A DNA stretch of 64,000 bases from Dipylidium caninum (GCA_017562135.1 QEYB01001046.1:1550001-1614000), one strand, 5' to 3'. Numbered from the stretch's first letter, positions 20,945 to 32,943 are shown. Notes: generated by a model from the letters alone, not told the origin. Program-made: numbers and translations.

Positions 20945-21900
20945 TTCAACGAAAAAGAAGCATGCAACAGAGGCATGTTGAAGGCGTTCGGTGAAGGTGT
21001 TCGGTGAAGGTGCAGGCTCTGATGGCACCTGCAGAAGAAGACGGTTTGGAGGTGTTGACACTGGTGATTTCCACCTTCCTGATGAGCTGCGTTTTTAGCG
21101 ACCGTCTTCGATCGGCGACGATGTGGTGACGGCCATTTTGAAGGCAGATCCCCTTCTCACAGCATCGGCGGTCGCAGAAAGGCTCACCACAGCTCAGCGA
21201 AGCATTTCGGTGCACATTCGGAGGAGACGAGGGGTGGCATGGAAATATTCGGGATGGGCGCCACCTGAATGAACCCTGCAAGAAGTTGGGCGGTCGAGTC
21301 GTCATGCGCTCGTCTCTGCTTGCTCGGAACAAAATCGAGGCCGAGGATGGCGAGAGCACCACCTACGGAGAAGTCTTTTTGAAATCGCGCATTGCGAAGC
21401 CGGAGAACGGAGCCCTTCCACCGCCAAAGCGCACTCGACTCCGACGCAGAGGGTGGGACAGTCGAGGAGCCGTGCGTTGTGCGCTCTCAGAGCGGAGCGG
21501 GAAGTTCAGTTCGGGGAAGCGTTGTCAGCGACCGGGTAAGTGAAGGGCAGCAGTGGAGGAAAGGAGGCCGTCAGACAGCGGGATGATCATGCCAGGCGAC
21601 ATGCTGCTTCGCAGACTCGTCGAAGGATTGCAGAGGGCGGCTGGGAAAGTCTGTCACCGCCGCATATTCCGCGGACTCAGCACTCTCCGACTACCGCTCG
21701 TTTCTGTCCTTACAAAGTTGTTGGGAGGGCAAAAGAAATGCAGAACCGCAGAGGACATCAAGGAGGCAGTGGTTAAATTTTCTCACTTACGAGGAAACCT
21801 TTTTCAAAACTGGGGCATGCAAGCGGCTTCACGGTGGAATGAAATCATAAATAATAGTGGCAATTTTGTGTTTTTTTTAATGAAGCTTATTGACGGTAAG
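20945..21900 (+). mobile_element. Degenerate mariner-family (Tc1/mariner) transposase remnant
   Basis: Plus-strand pieces in shifting frames follow the order of a mariner transposase. FGEGAGSDGTCRRR with TGDFHLPDE (about 21000-21090) corresponds to the first helix-turn-helix and the GRP hinge, where RPSS follows an in-frame stop. AILKADPLLTASAVAERL (about 21125-21180) is the second helix-turn-helix. LNE...SSLLARNKIE (21267-21340) is the WVPHELxE...LLxRN block. HAASQTRRRIAEGGWESL and PPHIPR (21595-21690) match the HDNARPH...GWExLxHPPYSPDL region, and TAEDIKEAVVKFS with RWNEIINNSGNF (21747-21868) is the C-terminus. The GDEKW block with the first catalytic Asp is not recognisable and several stops and frameshifts are present, so it is inactive. 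No clear terminal inverted repeats were found. Confidence 0.85.
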
Positions 21901-22742
21901 AAAATTTTTATTTTACTTCAGAAATGGACAGGCGAGTTCAAGTTGAACTAAATGTTCAGCAGAGCCTCGTCTCATGCGGATCGCCGCCAGGGTCCACAGT
22001 CCACGCCCGTCACCTTGTCGCGGACGACTCCTGGTTCCATGGAAGGCGTCAGCTCGGCACAAGAGGCTGTGGAGGAAGCTTTGCCTCGCAGGTCAGATGC
22101 TTTCGGCATGCTAACAAAATCAACTAAAAGTTGGCACGTGGAACCTGAGGGGCACAAATTATTCCTCAACCCTGTAACCGTCCTTTCTGTGGTGCCGGCT
22201 CCGCATCATTCGGAGTTGCCATGCCCATTTGATCCTCCTGCGATCGTACCACAGCTCCCGCGGGACAGACAGATTGCCTCCTCCTTGGCGCTGGGCGGCG
22301 CTTCACCGATGTTGCACCGTTGGGAGGGCGTTGGTAGGACGTGCGCCTTTTCGCTCGCCTCTGCCTCCTCCGCATTGCCTCATTTGGTACAAAGGGCAGT
22401 TGCTGCGTCCACCGTCGGCAGCACGGACCACGGCGGGCAGAGCGCTGAAGACCGGATCGTGTTAGGCTGTCAGCCCATTGCGGCATTGTGGAGGCCTAAT
22501 TCTCATTTTGGGGGTTTTCGTTGTGGTCATTAACTGGCTGGCAGTCCAGAACATTGAAACATTCCACAGTGCCGAGACGAGGCCTCGTTCACGTCATCTT
22601 CCTCCCCGCCACTTCAGACCCGTTATGCCACCCCCGTGGCCCGTGCAATGCCATAATGCAGTCTGCATTGAACCACGTGTCCTGTCAACGCCCGGCAGAC
22701 TGCATCCTCAACCAAAATGCCTTTACTGAATAGTTAATGTGG

Positions 22743-22768
22743 CCTGCCTGTCTGTCTGTCTGTCTGTC
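22743..22768 (+). repeat. (CTGT)n tetranucleotide microsatellite
   Basis: About six units in a row. Confidence 0.85.
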
Positions 22769-23566
22769 AGGCTTATTTTCCCTGCAAGCATGACCCACAA
22801 CAGTCAAGAAGAGGCAAAATTTCCGTGAAGTTGGTGCACATTTGTTGGGTCGATCCAGCGAGAATCTGCCAAGAAGGAGTTTGGGGGAAATTCCCACGTG
22901 TCCGAGAGCCTGACAAACTTAACGGAAAAAATTTCTAGTGGGTCGATTTCGCTACTAACGTGTGTGTGTGTGTGGAGGACACTCCTTTCGCCCTGCATGG
23001 GCTGTGTGTGAAACGATCCATGCGAGGAGAGAGTCGACCAGCCCTCGAGTCTGCGGATCGTCAGGAAGTCACTCGGTGACGCAATGGTATAGTGAATGAA
23101 AGTGTACATTCCTTTTTGTCCGCCACACCACTGCGTCCCAATGCATTGCAGAAGGTGCAGCTGATCGCCTTTTCACCATTTCCCCAATCCCCGCCCACTC
23201 AGCGCCCCTCCCACCTCAATTAATTCTTTTTCCACCTAACTAACGCGCTTTTTCATTTTAGCTGTCCTTTTTCTGAATTATGCATAAAGAAGGAGTGGGA
23301 CCGAGGGAGGGAGGGAGGGCGAGTAGGCAGAGGATCTACTGCCTCCGCCTTCCACCCGAGACGGATGGCTTTAGCAGTCGAGGGCTTCTTGTTTATGCTA
23401 AGAATAAGTGTCACACTGTCATCACCTCTCATTCACCTTGCCATACAATGCTGTTTCCCTTGGTGGATTTAGGTTCACAAGGGCAATTTGTCACCGGATA
23501 CCGCAACGGGCGAAGAGGAGGGAGACAATAGTGTGCCCTCCGTGGGACGACCGAAAACAGCCTCCT

Positions 23567-23607
23567 CTGGGCGTTCGAGTCGCTGGGCGTTCGAGTCGCT
23601 GGGCGTT
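23567..23607 (+). repeat. 16-bp tandem repeat, 2.5 copies
   Basis: Unit ctgggcgttcgagtcg repeated twice and followed by a partial third copy. Confidence 0.85.
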
Positions 23608-24290
23608 GATTACACCCTGAAGGTGTGTCGGGCGTTCCTCTTCCTTGTCAGGAGCTTGGGTGAGGTCACGGGCTTCTTCGAGAGCCACTCCTCCCCCTCT
23701 TCGTGGAGATCATTTTGTGCCGAAGACCAAGTTGTGTTCCGGCGATTCTGCTCGTTGTGTTATGGATGCATCAGAAAGTCCTCTGTTCTACACTTTTCAT
23801 CAGTGTACATGACTTTTGAAATTCCTTCTTCAGCCTCAGCTAATGCGCATTACAAAAGCAAACAGCAATTAGAATGTTAAGCCTCCACCGCAGGCCAAGG
23901 TTCGGTGGCCCCAGGAGAGGCGGCTGTGGCCCTCGCCTCCGTCACATCCATTGGCGTGTGTACGGAATGACCTAAAACTTCTTCCACATATGCTGGTGCC
24001 AGAGAAAATTCTCTCACTCCGACATGCCTGTTTGCTGGACATGATGGACTTTATGTGTGGTGAAAAGACTCCTTACAAGTTCCCGATTACAAGCGGCACC
24101 GCGAACGGAGGTGGCCAGCCTCGGGGAGGAGGACGTCGAGGTGGGCAAACACCGGTTAATGCAACGCCACTACCCCGGAGGGGGCGCGAAGACAAGGACT
24201 GAGGATTTGTCAGGCCGATCTTATCCTTTGCGCCTTCCTCTGATTCGTCCCTCCTCCACCAATACGACGCCGCCGATTCGCGTCGAGGTG

Positions 24291-24298
24291 TATAAAAG
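24291..24298 (+). promoter_or_regulatory. TATA box (TATAAAAG) for the GPCR gene
   Basis: Perfect TATAAAAG in a GC-rich context; a start site about 30 nt downstream would give a short leader that ends in the strong donor at 24383. Position and spacing fit a core promoter, but transcription is not shown by the sequence. Confidence 0.55.
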
Positions 24299-24319
24299 CC
24301 GGCCGCGGAGTTGATGTTG

Positions 24320-24382
24320 GCTATTCCCCCCGCAAACGCTGCAGCATGGACGTAGTTATGCCCGCCTAAATTAACAAAATAG
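24320..24382 (+). other. Probable 5' untranslated exon of the GPCR gene, with a short uORF
   Basis: Runs from the expected start site to donor AG|GTGAGT at 24383. It contains a short upstream ORF, ATG at 24346 to TAA at 24367-24369 (MDVVMPA). A second ATG at about 24314 lies just at or before the likely start. The intron 24383-25123 ends TTCGCTTTTAG just before the coding exon. Confidence 0.45.
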
Positions 24383-24567
24383 GTGAGTATTCCTGAGTGT
24401 TTTCCCATCATTGAGGCTTGAGTGAGGAAAGAGCACATGCGAGCTATTTCGGACTGCGAGGAATGAGGATTTTCCATTTGAAAGACACCCTCTTATTTAC
24501 GACACTCTATCAGAGGTGAACACCTAGTCATGCGCTCGCCCGAATAGGCGCAAGGCGCTCTGCCTGC

Positions 24568-24637
24568 GCCCCCTCTCCCAAAGGTTCATGGGTGGAGGGT
24601 GTGCCCCCTCTCCCAAAGGTTCATGGGTGGAGGGTGT
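24568..24637 (+). repeat. 35-bp perfect tandem duplication
   Basis: Two identical adjacent 35-nt units beginning gccccctctcccaaaggttc, inside the leader intron of the GPCR gene. Confidence 0.9.
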
Positions 24638-25149
24638 GGAGCCGTTGGAGAGCTTTCCATCGAGGAAAAGAAGGGAGTCCATCGACTACGCGAGGGTTCA
24701 CCGCAGCGCGGGAGTGGGCGGACGAGGAGGAAGACCTGGCGCTCAACAGCGCTGAGTTCCTATGTGGAATCAGAACAAATCTTATCTCCTTGGCGGTAGT
24801 GATGGTAGCGGGAGCCGCAAGCAGTGCTAACCGCCTAGTTTCGAAGGAAGTGAAACGTAATTTCATGATAAAATACGTGATATTTACGGGAGTGGAGGTT
24901 TAATTGCCCCCAAGATAAAACTGACTGAGCCAATTTTACGTGTGCCGATATGTAATGAGGTTATTTCCGTGGAAACGTTGGAGCTCGTCTCTCCCAGCCA
25001 GGAGGAGCTGTTGTCGAGGGGAAGACAGTGTGGCCGGTTGCGTCGGAGACGCGACGAGGCACGAGGAGGGCGGAGGCACCGGAATTGAGGAGTTCCCATA
25101 ACAACTTTGTCTTTCGCTTTTAGAGACAAAGCACAAACACGCTCGCAAG

Positions 25150-25785
25150 ATGACTTTGATGACCAGCACCCTGACAGAGCAGATCCCCGCCATCATGATA
25201 ATGCTGGGCGTTTTCTGCAGCATCGGTTGCATAGGCAACACCATTGTGATTGTCATCTATGCCACAAAACACGATCGCCTGACCTCCACCGTGTTCATCC
25301 TCGCCCTGGCCATGGTGGACTCCTTCGCCTGTGTCTGCCTCATGCCGCTCACGATGTACATTGAATCAGTGGAGTGGCGCATTCAGTCGGAGTCTCTGTG
25401 CAAATTCTACTACATCATCAACAACTCCTTTATACCCTTCTCCTCCCTCCTCATCTCGGGCATCGCCTTTGACCGCTACTTCGCGATTTGCCACCCTTTC
25501 TCCAAGATCATCACGGTGAGTCGGGCGAAGCAGATCATTGTGGTGATGCTCTCGTTGGCCCTCCTCCTTGGCGGCGTGTCCTCCATGACGGTTGTGGTGA
25601 AGCTGATTCCCAGCGCCAATGCCTCTGCGCCCGAATACGAGTGCACGGAGACGCGTATGCTAAACACCACCAAGACCCAAATGGTCATCTATCACATCGT
25701 TCAGAGCAGTCAAATCTCCAGCTACGTCCTCTGCATCCTCTCCGTCATTATCCTCTACGTCCTCATCTTCCGCTCCGTCCTCATA
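25150..25785 (+). CDS. GPCR coding exon 1 (N-terminus to TM5)
   Basis: Ends VLI with donor GTACGT at 25786. Reading on through the intron would add about 51 unrelated residues to a stop at 25939-25941. Confidence 0.93.
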
Positions 25786-27630
25786 GTACGTCATTGTCTA
25801 CCTCTCAGCCCCCTTATTGCCAAAGCCTTGATATTTAAATGTGTAGAGGTGAAACCCTCCTCCCGTAGGAACTGTGAAGGGCCTTCAGGCAGAAATGAAT
25901 GCCTCCGAGTTGTAATGCGTCAGGAGACCACCTTAAAATGAGTAGCCGCCCTTCAGATATGCGCACATGCCTGTATGTATAAAGTGCGGTTTAATAGCTG
26001 TGTGTTTAAAGTTTTATGAACCATAAAAACGACATTTAAAATAGAAACTCGTTGATAAGATGAACTTTAAACTGATGCAGTGCGGGGTGAGGGAACTGGT
26101 GCGGAAATCTGCGACACTGACACGCCAAGATGGCAATCTTTTTCGTGGTCTTCGACGAGCCAGTGTTTTACTGTCTCAGCGATTTTTTGACGGGGGAAAG
26201 TGGGGTGCCGGGGCACATCGGGCGGTTGACGATGCTGCAAGAGCACCTTCGCCCACTTTCCTCGGCAAAATAGCATGAAATCGGCCGAGGCGGGGTTGAA
26301 GGCATCGGAAAAAGAGAAAGAAGGAGAAGAAGAAGAAGGGAGACTCCTCGGCTCCCGCCCTCGAACAATGTAATTCCACTTGTAGACTGAAGGAAACGCA
26401 GCAGTCGGAGGACGAATTGCCTATTGCCGCCGTTTCCTGCCTCGTGCCGCTTTGACGCAGGCTGTCCGTCCTACAGGCAGGCGGGCAGGCAGGCAGGCAC
26501 GTTGGGCAGGTTAGGCTGAGGACATCGTGCAATAAGCCATTTCAAAGACTTATGGTGGGGGTGAACGATCTCAGCACAATTCCCCACGGCCGCTATGTGG
26601 TGGATCTTTTATGCCCACGATAAGTGCTTTTCTGTCCTCATTTCCACTTGAAGAATGGCAAGAGAAACGTCTCTCAACTGCTTCCTCACCACTTGGCCAC
26701 TTAACTTTGGCGGATGGTATACAAGTGAGGGATTTCGCGGCCTACTGGCAATGAAACATTTCCCTTAACAGGAGCATCTTTTTTTAGCAGACAACTTATC
26801 TTTTAATTGAAAGGTCAAATGTGTTATTATGCTTTATTTACCACCAAGCGGAATAGGACGGCGTTAAAATTGACCTCTTTTGTCCTAACCAGCCTTGTTT
26901 CCTCTTTCTCTCTCTCTCTCTATCCACACCTTAGATGCGAGAACGCAGGACACGGTTGATAGGCAACAGACTGCGAAATATTCCTCACATTTCGGAGACC
27001 CTTAAATCTAAAAGCAACCTCGATGATGACGATGTGATGCAGCCGTTGGCGGTCACATCGCAGGGAAGCGCTTTACACACAAACTTTGGCAAGTCGGGGC
27101 CACTCCTCACCCCGTCGTTGCCCGACGTGGCACAGGGGGACGCGACCAAGCAGAACGAGCAGAATTTGGTCTCCGAGATCTGGAAGAATCGGTTGAGTGC
27201 GGGCCAGAAGCTGGCCTCGGTTTCCACCATACCCGAGAATATCCAAGACCAGGAGGTGAATGCGCTGGGCGGAGGCGAGAGCTCCACCCTCTGCCAGAAC
27301 GCGGCCAAGAGCGGCCTGGGCCGCAACAAGCACGAACGGCAGTACAGTCGGCGGATGTCCTTGCGCGGATTCAAGGGAACTGGCGTGTTGCAGAATTTGA
27401 AGACAGCGGCGATGCTCTTCGTGGTGGCCATCGTCTACATCATTGCTCTGATCCCCGCCATGCTGATGGCCATCGGGGTGGTCGCAATGTACCTGCCCAT
27501 CTTTTACATGTACTATGTGAATAACGCCATCAACCCGATTATCTACTGCTTCATGAATCCCGCCTTCCGTGAAGATGTACAAAATTTTTTCATCGCCCGA
27601 GTCCGAAATTTTCATAAGATCCGTTACTAA
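25150..27630 (+). CDS. Orphan class A (rhodopsin-like) G protein-coupled receptor, two coding exons
   Basis: Exons 25150-25785 and 26935-27630 join in phase 0 to a 443-residue seven-helix receptor. Seen: a very short extracellular N-terminus, TM1 with GN (N30), TM2 LALAMVD (D57), Cys84 before TM3 and Cys165 in the second outer loop for the usual disulfide, FDRYFAICHPF (D108-R109-Y110) after TM3, a TM5 tyrosine (Y203), a third inner loop of about 160 residues, TM6 with Pro but ALIP in place of CWxP, and NPIIY at 412-416 in TM7, then a short tail. TM4 has no tryptophan and TM5 lacks its usual proline. The single coding intron falls between TM5 and loop 3. Ligand unknown: general appearance suits a peptide-type or flatworm-specific orphan receptor. 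The ATG at 25150 is the first after the leader acceptor. The long loop 3, rich in Ser, Lys and Asn, is the likely G-protein and kinase contact. Confidence 0.95.
25786..26934 (+). other. GPCR intron, 1149 nt
   Basis: GTACGT to a long pyrimidine tract with (TC)n at about 26900-26920 and ACCTTAG. A (GCAG)n-like run lies at about 26476-26500. Nothing coding seen. Confidence 0.85.
26935..27630 (+). CDS. GPCR coding exon 2 (loop 3, TM6, TM7, tail)
   Basis: Begins MRERRTRLIG and ends VRNFHKIRY-stop at 27628-27630. Holds TM6 (LFVVAIVYIIALIPAML) and NPIIY of TM7. Confidence 0.94.
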   Translation: MRERRTRLIGNRLRNIPHISETLKSKSNLDDDDVMQPLAVTSQGSALHTNFGKSGPLLTPSLPDVAQGDATKQNEQNLVSEIWKNRLSAGQKLASVSTIPENIQDQEVNALGGGESSTLCQNAAKSGLGRNKHERQYSRRMSLRGFKGTGVLQNLKTAAMLFVVAIVYIIALIPAMLMAIGVVAMYLPIFYMYYVNNAINPIIYCFMNPAFREDVQNFFIARVRNFHKIRY

Positions 27631-30600
27631 TGAGAAAATTTCGCTTATTTGTTCACACTGGGCAGCTTGATGCGAGTTCCTCGTGAGTGCCTCGACCCCT
27701 CGTTCTCCCCCGGTCGCAGGGGAAAAGGAAGGCGCGAGGTTACGGCCGTGCAAATCGCCTGTCGTCATCCGTCAAGTGACTCCACCACAGACTTAAGTTT
27801 CGTCACTTTCGTGAAGGTTAGGACGGAGCCGCTTGGGCGGACCAAACAAAGACGACCGACGTGAGCGTCGAAGTAGTTGATGCGCCGCGACTTATGAATA
27901 ATGGACTGACAAAAGCCGGAAAAGCCGGTGACTTATTTCCCATCCGCAAAGTCGTTCGCCTGTTGCAGACACCACACGCGTGGAAGAAGGCGGTAGTAGG
28001 TCGGAGAAAGGCGACCAGCTGTCGCCGCTGTCGGAACAAACCGGCCGAAATACAATGGGTTTGTGGTTAAAGCGACGTCGACTCAGGTTGGGCACGGCGG
28101 ATCGCGTGGCGCCTTCATCGAGGCGGAGGTGGAGGCTTCTTCCTTTCGAAGATCTTGACACCGCGATATTGCAGTTATGTTTGCTTTTTCCGGCGTTTCC
28201 AGTGATCCTGTGAGGCTCTTAAGGCGCAAAGCGCGAATGAAATTTCAAATATAGGTTAAAATCGAACCTAAAGACATTGTAAATAGAAGAGACGCCTTGC
28301 TTGTGCCGCCTGGGACTTGAATGTTTTCCGCCTGTCCGAAGACATTCGCCTGACGTTCACGAGGACATGAATTTGGGCTTCGCCCTCAACAGCGGCAACA
28401 CCCAGCGAAAGCATGTTTCTTAAGTAGTAAACAGAGACTCGGTGAAGCGAGAAGTGCACACTTTATTGGGGTTAGTGGCGAGGCTCTGCTGCCCGAAGAA
28501 CCCCAGAGGACTCGGTTTCCGCCAATTTCACTGGTCAAACGCTGGTCGGGGTGTGAGCGCTTTCCGGCAAACAGTGTTTGCCGTCACAGGCATTCGGATG
28601 GAAGACTGGCGAGGGGAGGCGGTGGTGTTCGAGGCCCCCTCCGGTCGGAGGAGAGACGAGGAATGTTGGATGCCCCTCGGCGGGGGGGGAGGAGCGCCGA
28701 TGCAACGGAACGTAAGGCGCATTTGTGCTTATTGCTGATACACCGAATGCGACCTCGCAATTATGTCCTGCGACCGCGTAGTGCCGACGAAAGGCCACCA
28801 TGTCTTGGCGGCCGTAGACAATGCATACGAACGTCTTGACTAGTGGAGGTCATCCGTCGAGCGTGCAAAACACTTTATGCAGTGGACGTCTTCGCCAAAG
28901 AGGTCAACGTGTCTCTCGGCCACCATGGCCGCAGACACCAGTGACCAGCAGCCTTCCCCTCCATCCGCCTGGAGGCAACAACAGTGTCTGTCGAAAAAAC
29001 CACCCCCAACTGCATAAAGGCGAGAATTTGCGAATACGCTTGCAGGGAAAAATTTTCATTTTGGATTTAGCGCTTGAAGAAATCGAATTTGGTCAAAGGC
29101 GAACAGAATAAGTACTTGGGGTATTGTTGGATGTCCTTACTGCAAACGGTCCGTGGCCCCACCGCAGGGCGACTGGAACCCGCGGAGTCGAGCGATGTCG
29201 GCGCGCGCAACCCGAACCCGCACGCGGTGAATGGGGCCACAGAGGTCGATGACCTCCGCCGGTCATCCGAGCCCAGCGCTCGTCACGAGTGGCACACTGG
29301 CGCAACGAGCGCGACACGTGGGCGCCGGTGGGCGAAAGTAGAGTGGTCGTCTGGGTGTGAGTGCAAATTTTCCTTTTGAACAAGTCATAATTATCCACAG
29401 TGGACATCGGTAAAGCGTAGTTCTTAAATTGTGCGTAGAGTTCGGAGTCAGCGATGCCTGACGCCGACTATTTGGGCAATAAATCCGGACAAGGCGAAGT
29501 TGTGGGCGCGGCTGGTGTAGAGCAGGTGAGTAAATTCATCTCGCATGGCAGAGACAGTTCCTTAAGCGCTACAATAGCCTCAGTCGTACTTTGCTCCCGA
29601 ATATGCGTCCATCAACTCGAAAGTTTCTTTTTCTGTCGAGATAGCAACAGTGGAAGTGCCCTAAACGCTCAGATCACATCAGAGTGGACGAACTCCGGCC
29701 AACGGTAAAATGCATATATGTTTAAGGGGGATTCAATAAATAGCAAAGAAACTGGACTGACGGGGAGTGACTAGGACTCCACTTTCTGCTGCCTGAGTGG
29801 ACTCCACCACTTTTTTTCGCTCACCAGCATCAGCTTCAGTCTATTTGGCCGAAGGAAAAGGGAGCGAGCCTCTTCTCTTGTCAGCAAAACCACCGCAACG
29901 GGCGATATCAAACTACAATTTTGCGGAAAAATGTCGACTCGAGAGCGAAAACGAGTGCATTTGGGGTAATAAGGCTCTAGGAGAATCACATGCTGTTCAC
30001 CATGGGATAACTTCCTGGTCGTAATGGGCATTAACATGCTCCACCGAGTGAAGAGTACACACTTCGGTTTCCACTTTAATTTCTGCCGAGGTTGGGCGGG
30101 AATACATTGCCTCGGCGAGGCAATGGATTTTGGGGGAATTGCCTTCTTCCGCGTGAGGAAGTCACACTCTACACACCCACACCCGCCTAAATCCCTCAGC
30201 AGTCCACCAGCTTCACTCGGTCGGACCAAACGTTTTCCCTCTGCCAGGAGTGAGATTGTGGAGAGAATCGCAATTACAGCCACTTACCAATGTGATTTGG
30301 CTTCTGCGCCTCGGGCAAAATGGTGGATGAATGAATGTTCTCAAGTAGTAACTAAATTTCTTTTTCTCATTTATTTGGTTGTCATAAAGGGCAATCGTGA
30401 CACGCGAGCCAGAAACTCTACCATTTCGCAAACAAATTGCAGTTGAAATATAACCCGAATGTCCGTGAATCTGAATGCTCCCTGGTGGGCTTTAGCCTTG
30501 CCCAAAAGTTTTCAGCGGTGCCTCCTCTAGGAAATCCTCTTCGTCCGCACTTTGGAGGAGAGGAATATGAAATGATGCTGCATAATTCGCATTGGAAAGA

Positions 30601-32932
30601 CTGCTTTATGGTGGCGGGGGCGGGCGAAGCAGTCTTAAACCGTTTAGATTCGTGCAAAACCCCCTGTGGTGAAAGCGAAACACTTGGTGTCGTAAAAGAC
30701 CCTCTTGTCCGGGGTTAGCGTAGGTTCACCACCGCCTGAATCGTCTCCTGCCCAGCGTTCGGGTTGGGCAGTCTGGCGACTCGGCCTGCCCCCATCTCGC
30801 CGCGGACACACGTCCACTGGGATCGGCGGTGCAGTGGCGTCGGCGGAGAGGCTGGTGGATACAGGGCGAGTGAAGCGGAGGCGCCCAACAAAAAAGCCGT
30901 TGAGGTCTGTGGCCACAGCAACCTGCCTAACACATGCAGGCCTCATAATGAAAAACCGAATGCCGCACTGCAAATGGCTAATATTAAAGCGGCCCAGGGT
31001 GTGGGTTCTGCTACCATCAGGAAGGCGAAAAAGAATTTAAAATTGCTGTAATTTTCAGGGGGGTCTCGTGTTTCCCACGGCACCGCAGGCGCAAAACGGC
31101 TCGGAGAGCGGCCTAAAATTGTTTGCGCGGCAAAAGGTGCACGCGGTGATCATGAGACTCTTCGTTTCCGTGTTCACCACGCAAATGCGCATGTGTCTGC
31201 GTGCAAAACACACTGGACGGCCACGCCCGACTTGTCAAGGCGCATGTGTGCCTGCAAGTGTCCGTTGAGGACGCGGTTAGCAAAAGGCGGACAAAGACGC
31301 CTCGGAATAGGCCCACAGCACCTTGTTGGCGAAGAGCGGACTTTATCACTTCAAGAAAAAATTTTGATCATGACACGTCTCTCAAAAACGTTTTCCGTCT
31401 TTTTATACCGACGAAAGAGTTTATGGCGACCCCATTACGATGTCCTCAGTGCAATTTGCCAATTCCCTTGAAGTGCAGATCTTCTGTGTTAAGACAACAG
31501 CAGTGCGTGACTCCTCGCTCGGCGGGGTACTTTTAGATGAGAAGCCGTGCCCCACTCTCCCCTCCAGAAGGACTGCAAAGCAGCCGGAGGCGGGGGCAAC
31601 ACCACCGACGATGAAGCACAAGTACAAGCGAGTTTTCACACCCTCCGCGCTAACTGCAGTTGGGGGTTCAGAACACACAATGCCACCGATATCATTGGCG
31701 TCGGAGGCCCCCACCTACTCCACTCCACTTTCCTCACACCTTCCGTCCACTAAACGCCTGGTGTCCATGCGTTATCACTAGTCCATGTAAATTTGACGAG
31801 GTAGAGCACGTTTAGGCGGCGCAGCTCGCGATGCCCGCCCCGCTGACGAGGAGCGCAGTGGTGCCTACGTCAACATTCAGTTCCCGATGGAGAACAAAAA
31901 GACAGCCTCAATGATGAACGACCGGTTGCCTTATGAATCCATGTGTAGCCGAAATGCAATCACACGGACTAACTCACAGAGGGAACGAGGCGGCAACAAA
32001 CCAGGGGATGAAGGGGAGCATAGGCGGTCCGTGTGCGCGGGTAGACGCCCGAGAGGTTTTGGAAGGAGGATTTTCAACCGTTTCGACGTGCGTGAAAGGG
32101 TCCGGGGGGGGGAGGCGGAGGGCCCTGCTGAAAGCGGGGGATTGCGCCGGTCGCTCCGGTGCATGCACGAGGAGGCAAGTCGCCGGTCATGGGCGCGCCC
32201 ACCATTCCGGTTGTCAATGGAACCACGAAGTCCCCGAAATCCGTGACTTTCGTGGATATTTACGATAGACGCAGGCAGACTTCACTTGTCACGACTGATC
32301 CCATTCAGACGGCGGGGAATGTCTGGCCCAGAACAGACCCACCATTTGGACATGAGCTGGTTGGCGACCTTCGCGAGCCCCTCATCAGTCGGGCAGGCTG
32401 CCCGAAATTATAAGCCCACGTGGTACGATTCCCGTGGTCTCCTCGCCACTGTATGGACTTGAGTGGGGATAAAATAATTTTTCTTGCATTCTGCTTGCAT
32501 TTCTCGTGTTTCAGCAGACGGTGAGATTTAGGTACGTTGAGGGGATCCTTTGACGCTACCGTCTTATAAGATCCAAACCCCTTAGTACACAAATACCAAC
32601 CACCAGGGAACCCACAGAGGTGGATGGAGAAATCAGTCGCAGGCTACATCCGACCGAAGGCCGAAGACGACTCTCAGTGCTCTAACACTTGGCGGGGAGA
32701 AGAAAAGTAGGAGGCCGCCGGTGTCACCATAATCAATTCAAGTTGTGCCATTTGAAGGTAGAAGGTGAGTTTTAAAGCATCTGAAGGCTTGTCTACGCCT
32801 ACTTTCAGCTCCTCCAGTCTGTGTGCTCCACGGCGTGCGACGCTGATGCTGGCAAAATTAATTCACTTGAAATAAGTCTGCTTCACAGAGTAGAGAAAAG
32901 CCACAAAGGTGTTGTATTCACTAAGTAGTACT
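27631..32932. other. Intergenic stretch between GPCR (+) and UNC79 (-), no supported gene
   Basis: The two genes converge here. The longest frame (29771-30283 minus, 170 codons) has no motif, no splice context and is overlapped by open frames on the other strand. No clear AATAAA lies close to the GPCR stop; plus-strand candidates are far away (about 29478 and 29736). Confidence 0.45.
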
Positions 32933-32938
32933 TTTATT
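32933..32938 (-). promoter_or_regulatory. UNC79: Poly(A) signal AATAAA, UNC79
   Basis: Minus-strand AATAAA only five bases after the UNC79 stop codon, so the 3' untranslated region would be very short. Confidence 0.75.
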
Positions 32939-32943
32939 ATGCA

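Larger units (their letters stand above)
21901..24290. other. No supported gene upstream of the GPCR
   Basis: GC-rich. The 193-residue frame at 21952-22533 is opposed by other open frames and has no motif. A (CTGT)n microsatellite lies at about 22743-22768 and a 16-bp tandem at about 23567-23607. Confidence 0.5.

Noticed and set aside
20269..20976. 235-codon minus-strand ORF (and overlapping plus-strand ORFs).
   Set aside because: Built largely on the (GAAGGC)n repeat and GC-rich sequence; open on several frames of both strands and without any domain.
21952..22533. 193-codon plus-strand ORF.
   Set aside because: No motif, overlapped by other open frames on both strands, no splice or promoter context; expected by chance in GC-rich DNA.
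29771..30283. 170-codon minus-strand ORF between GPCR and UNC79.
   Set aside because: No recognisable domain and the opposite strand is also open; insufficient support.
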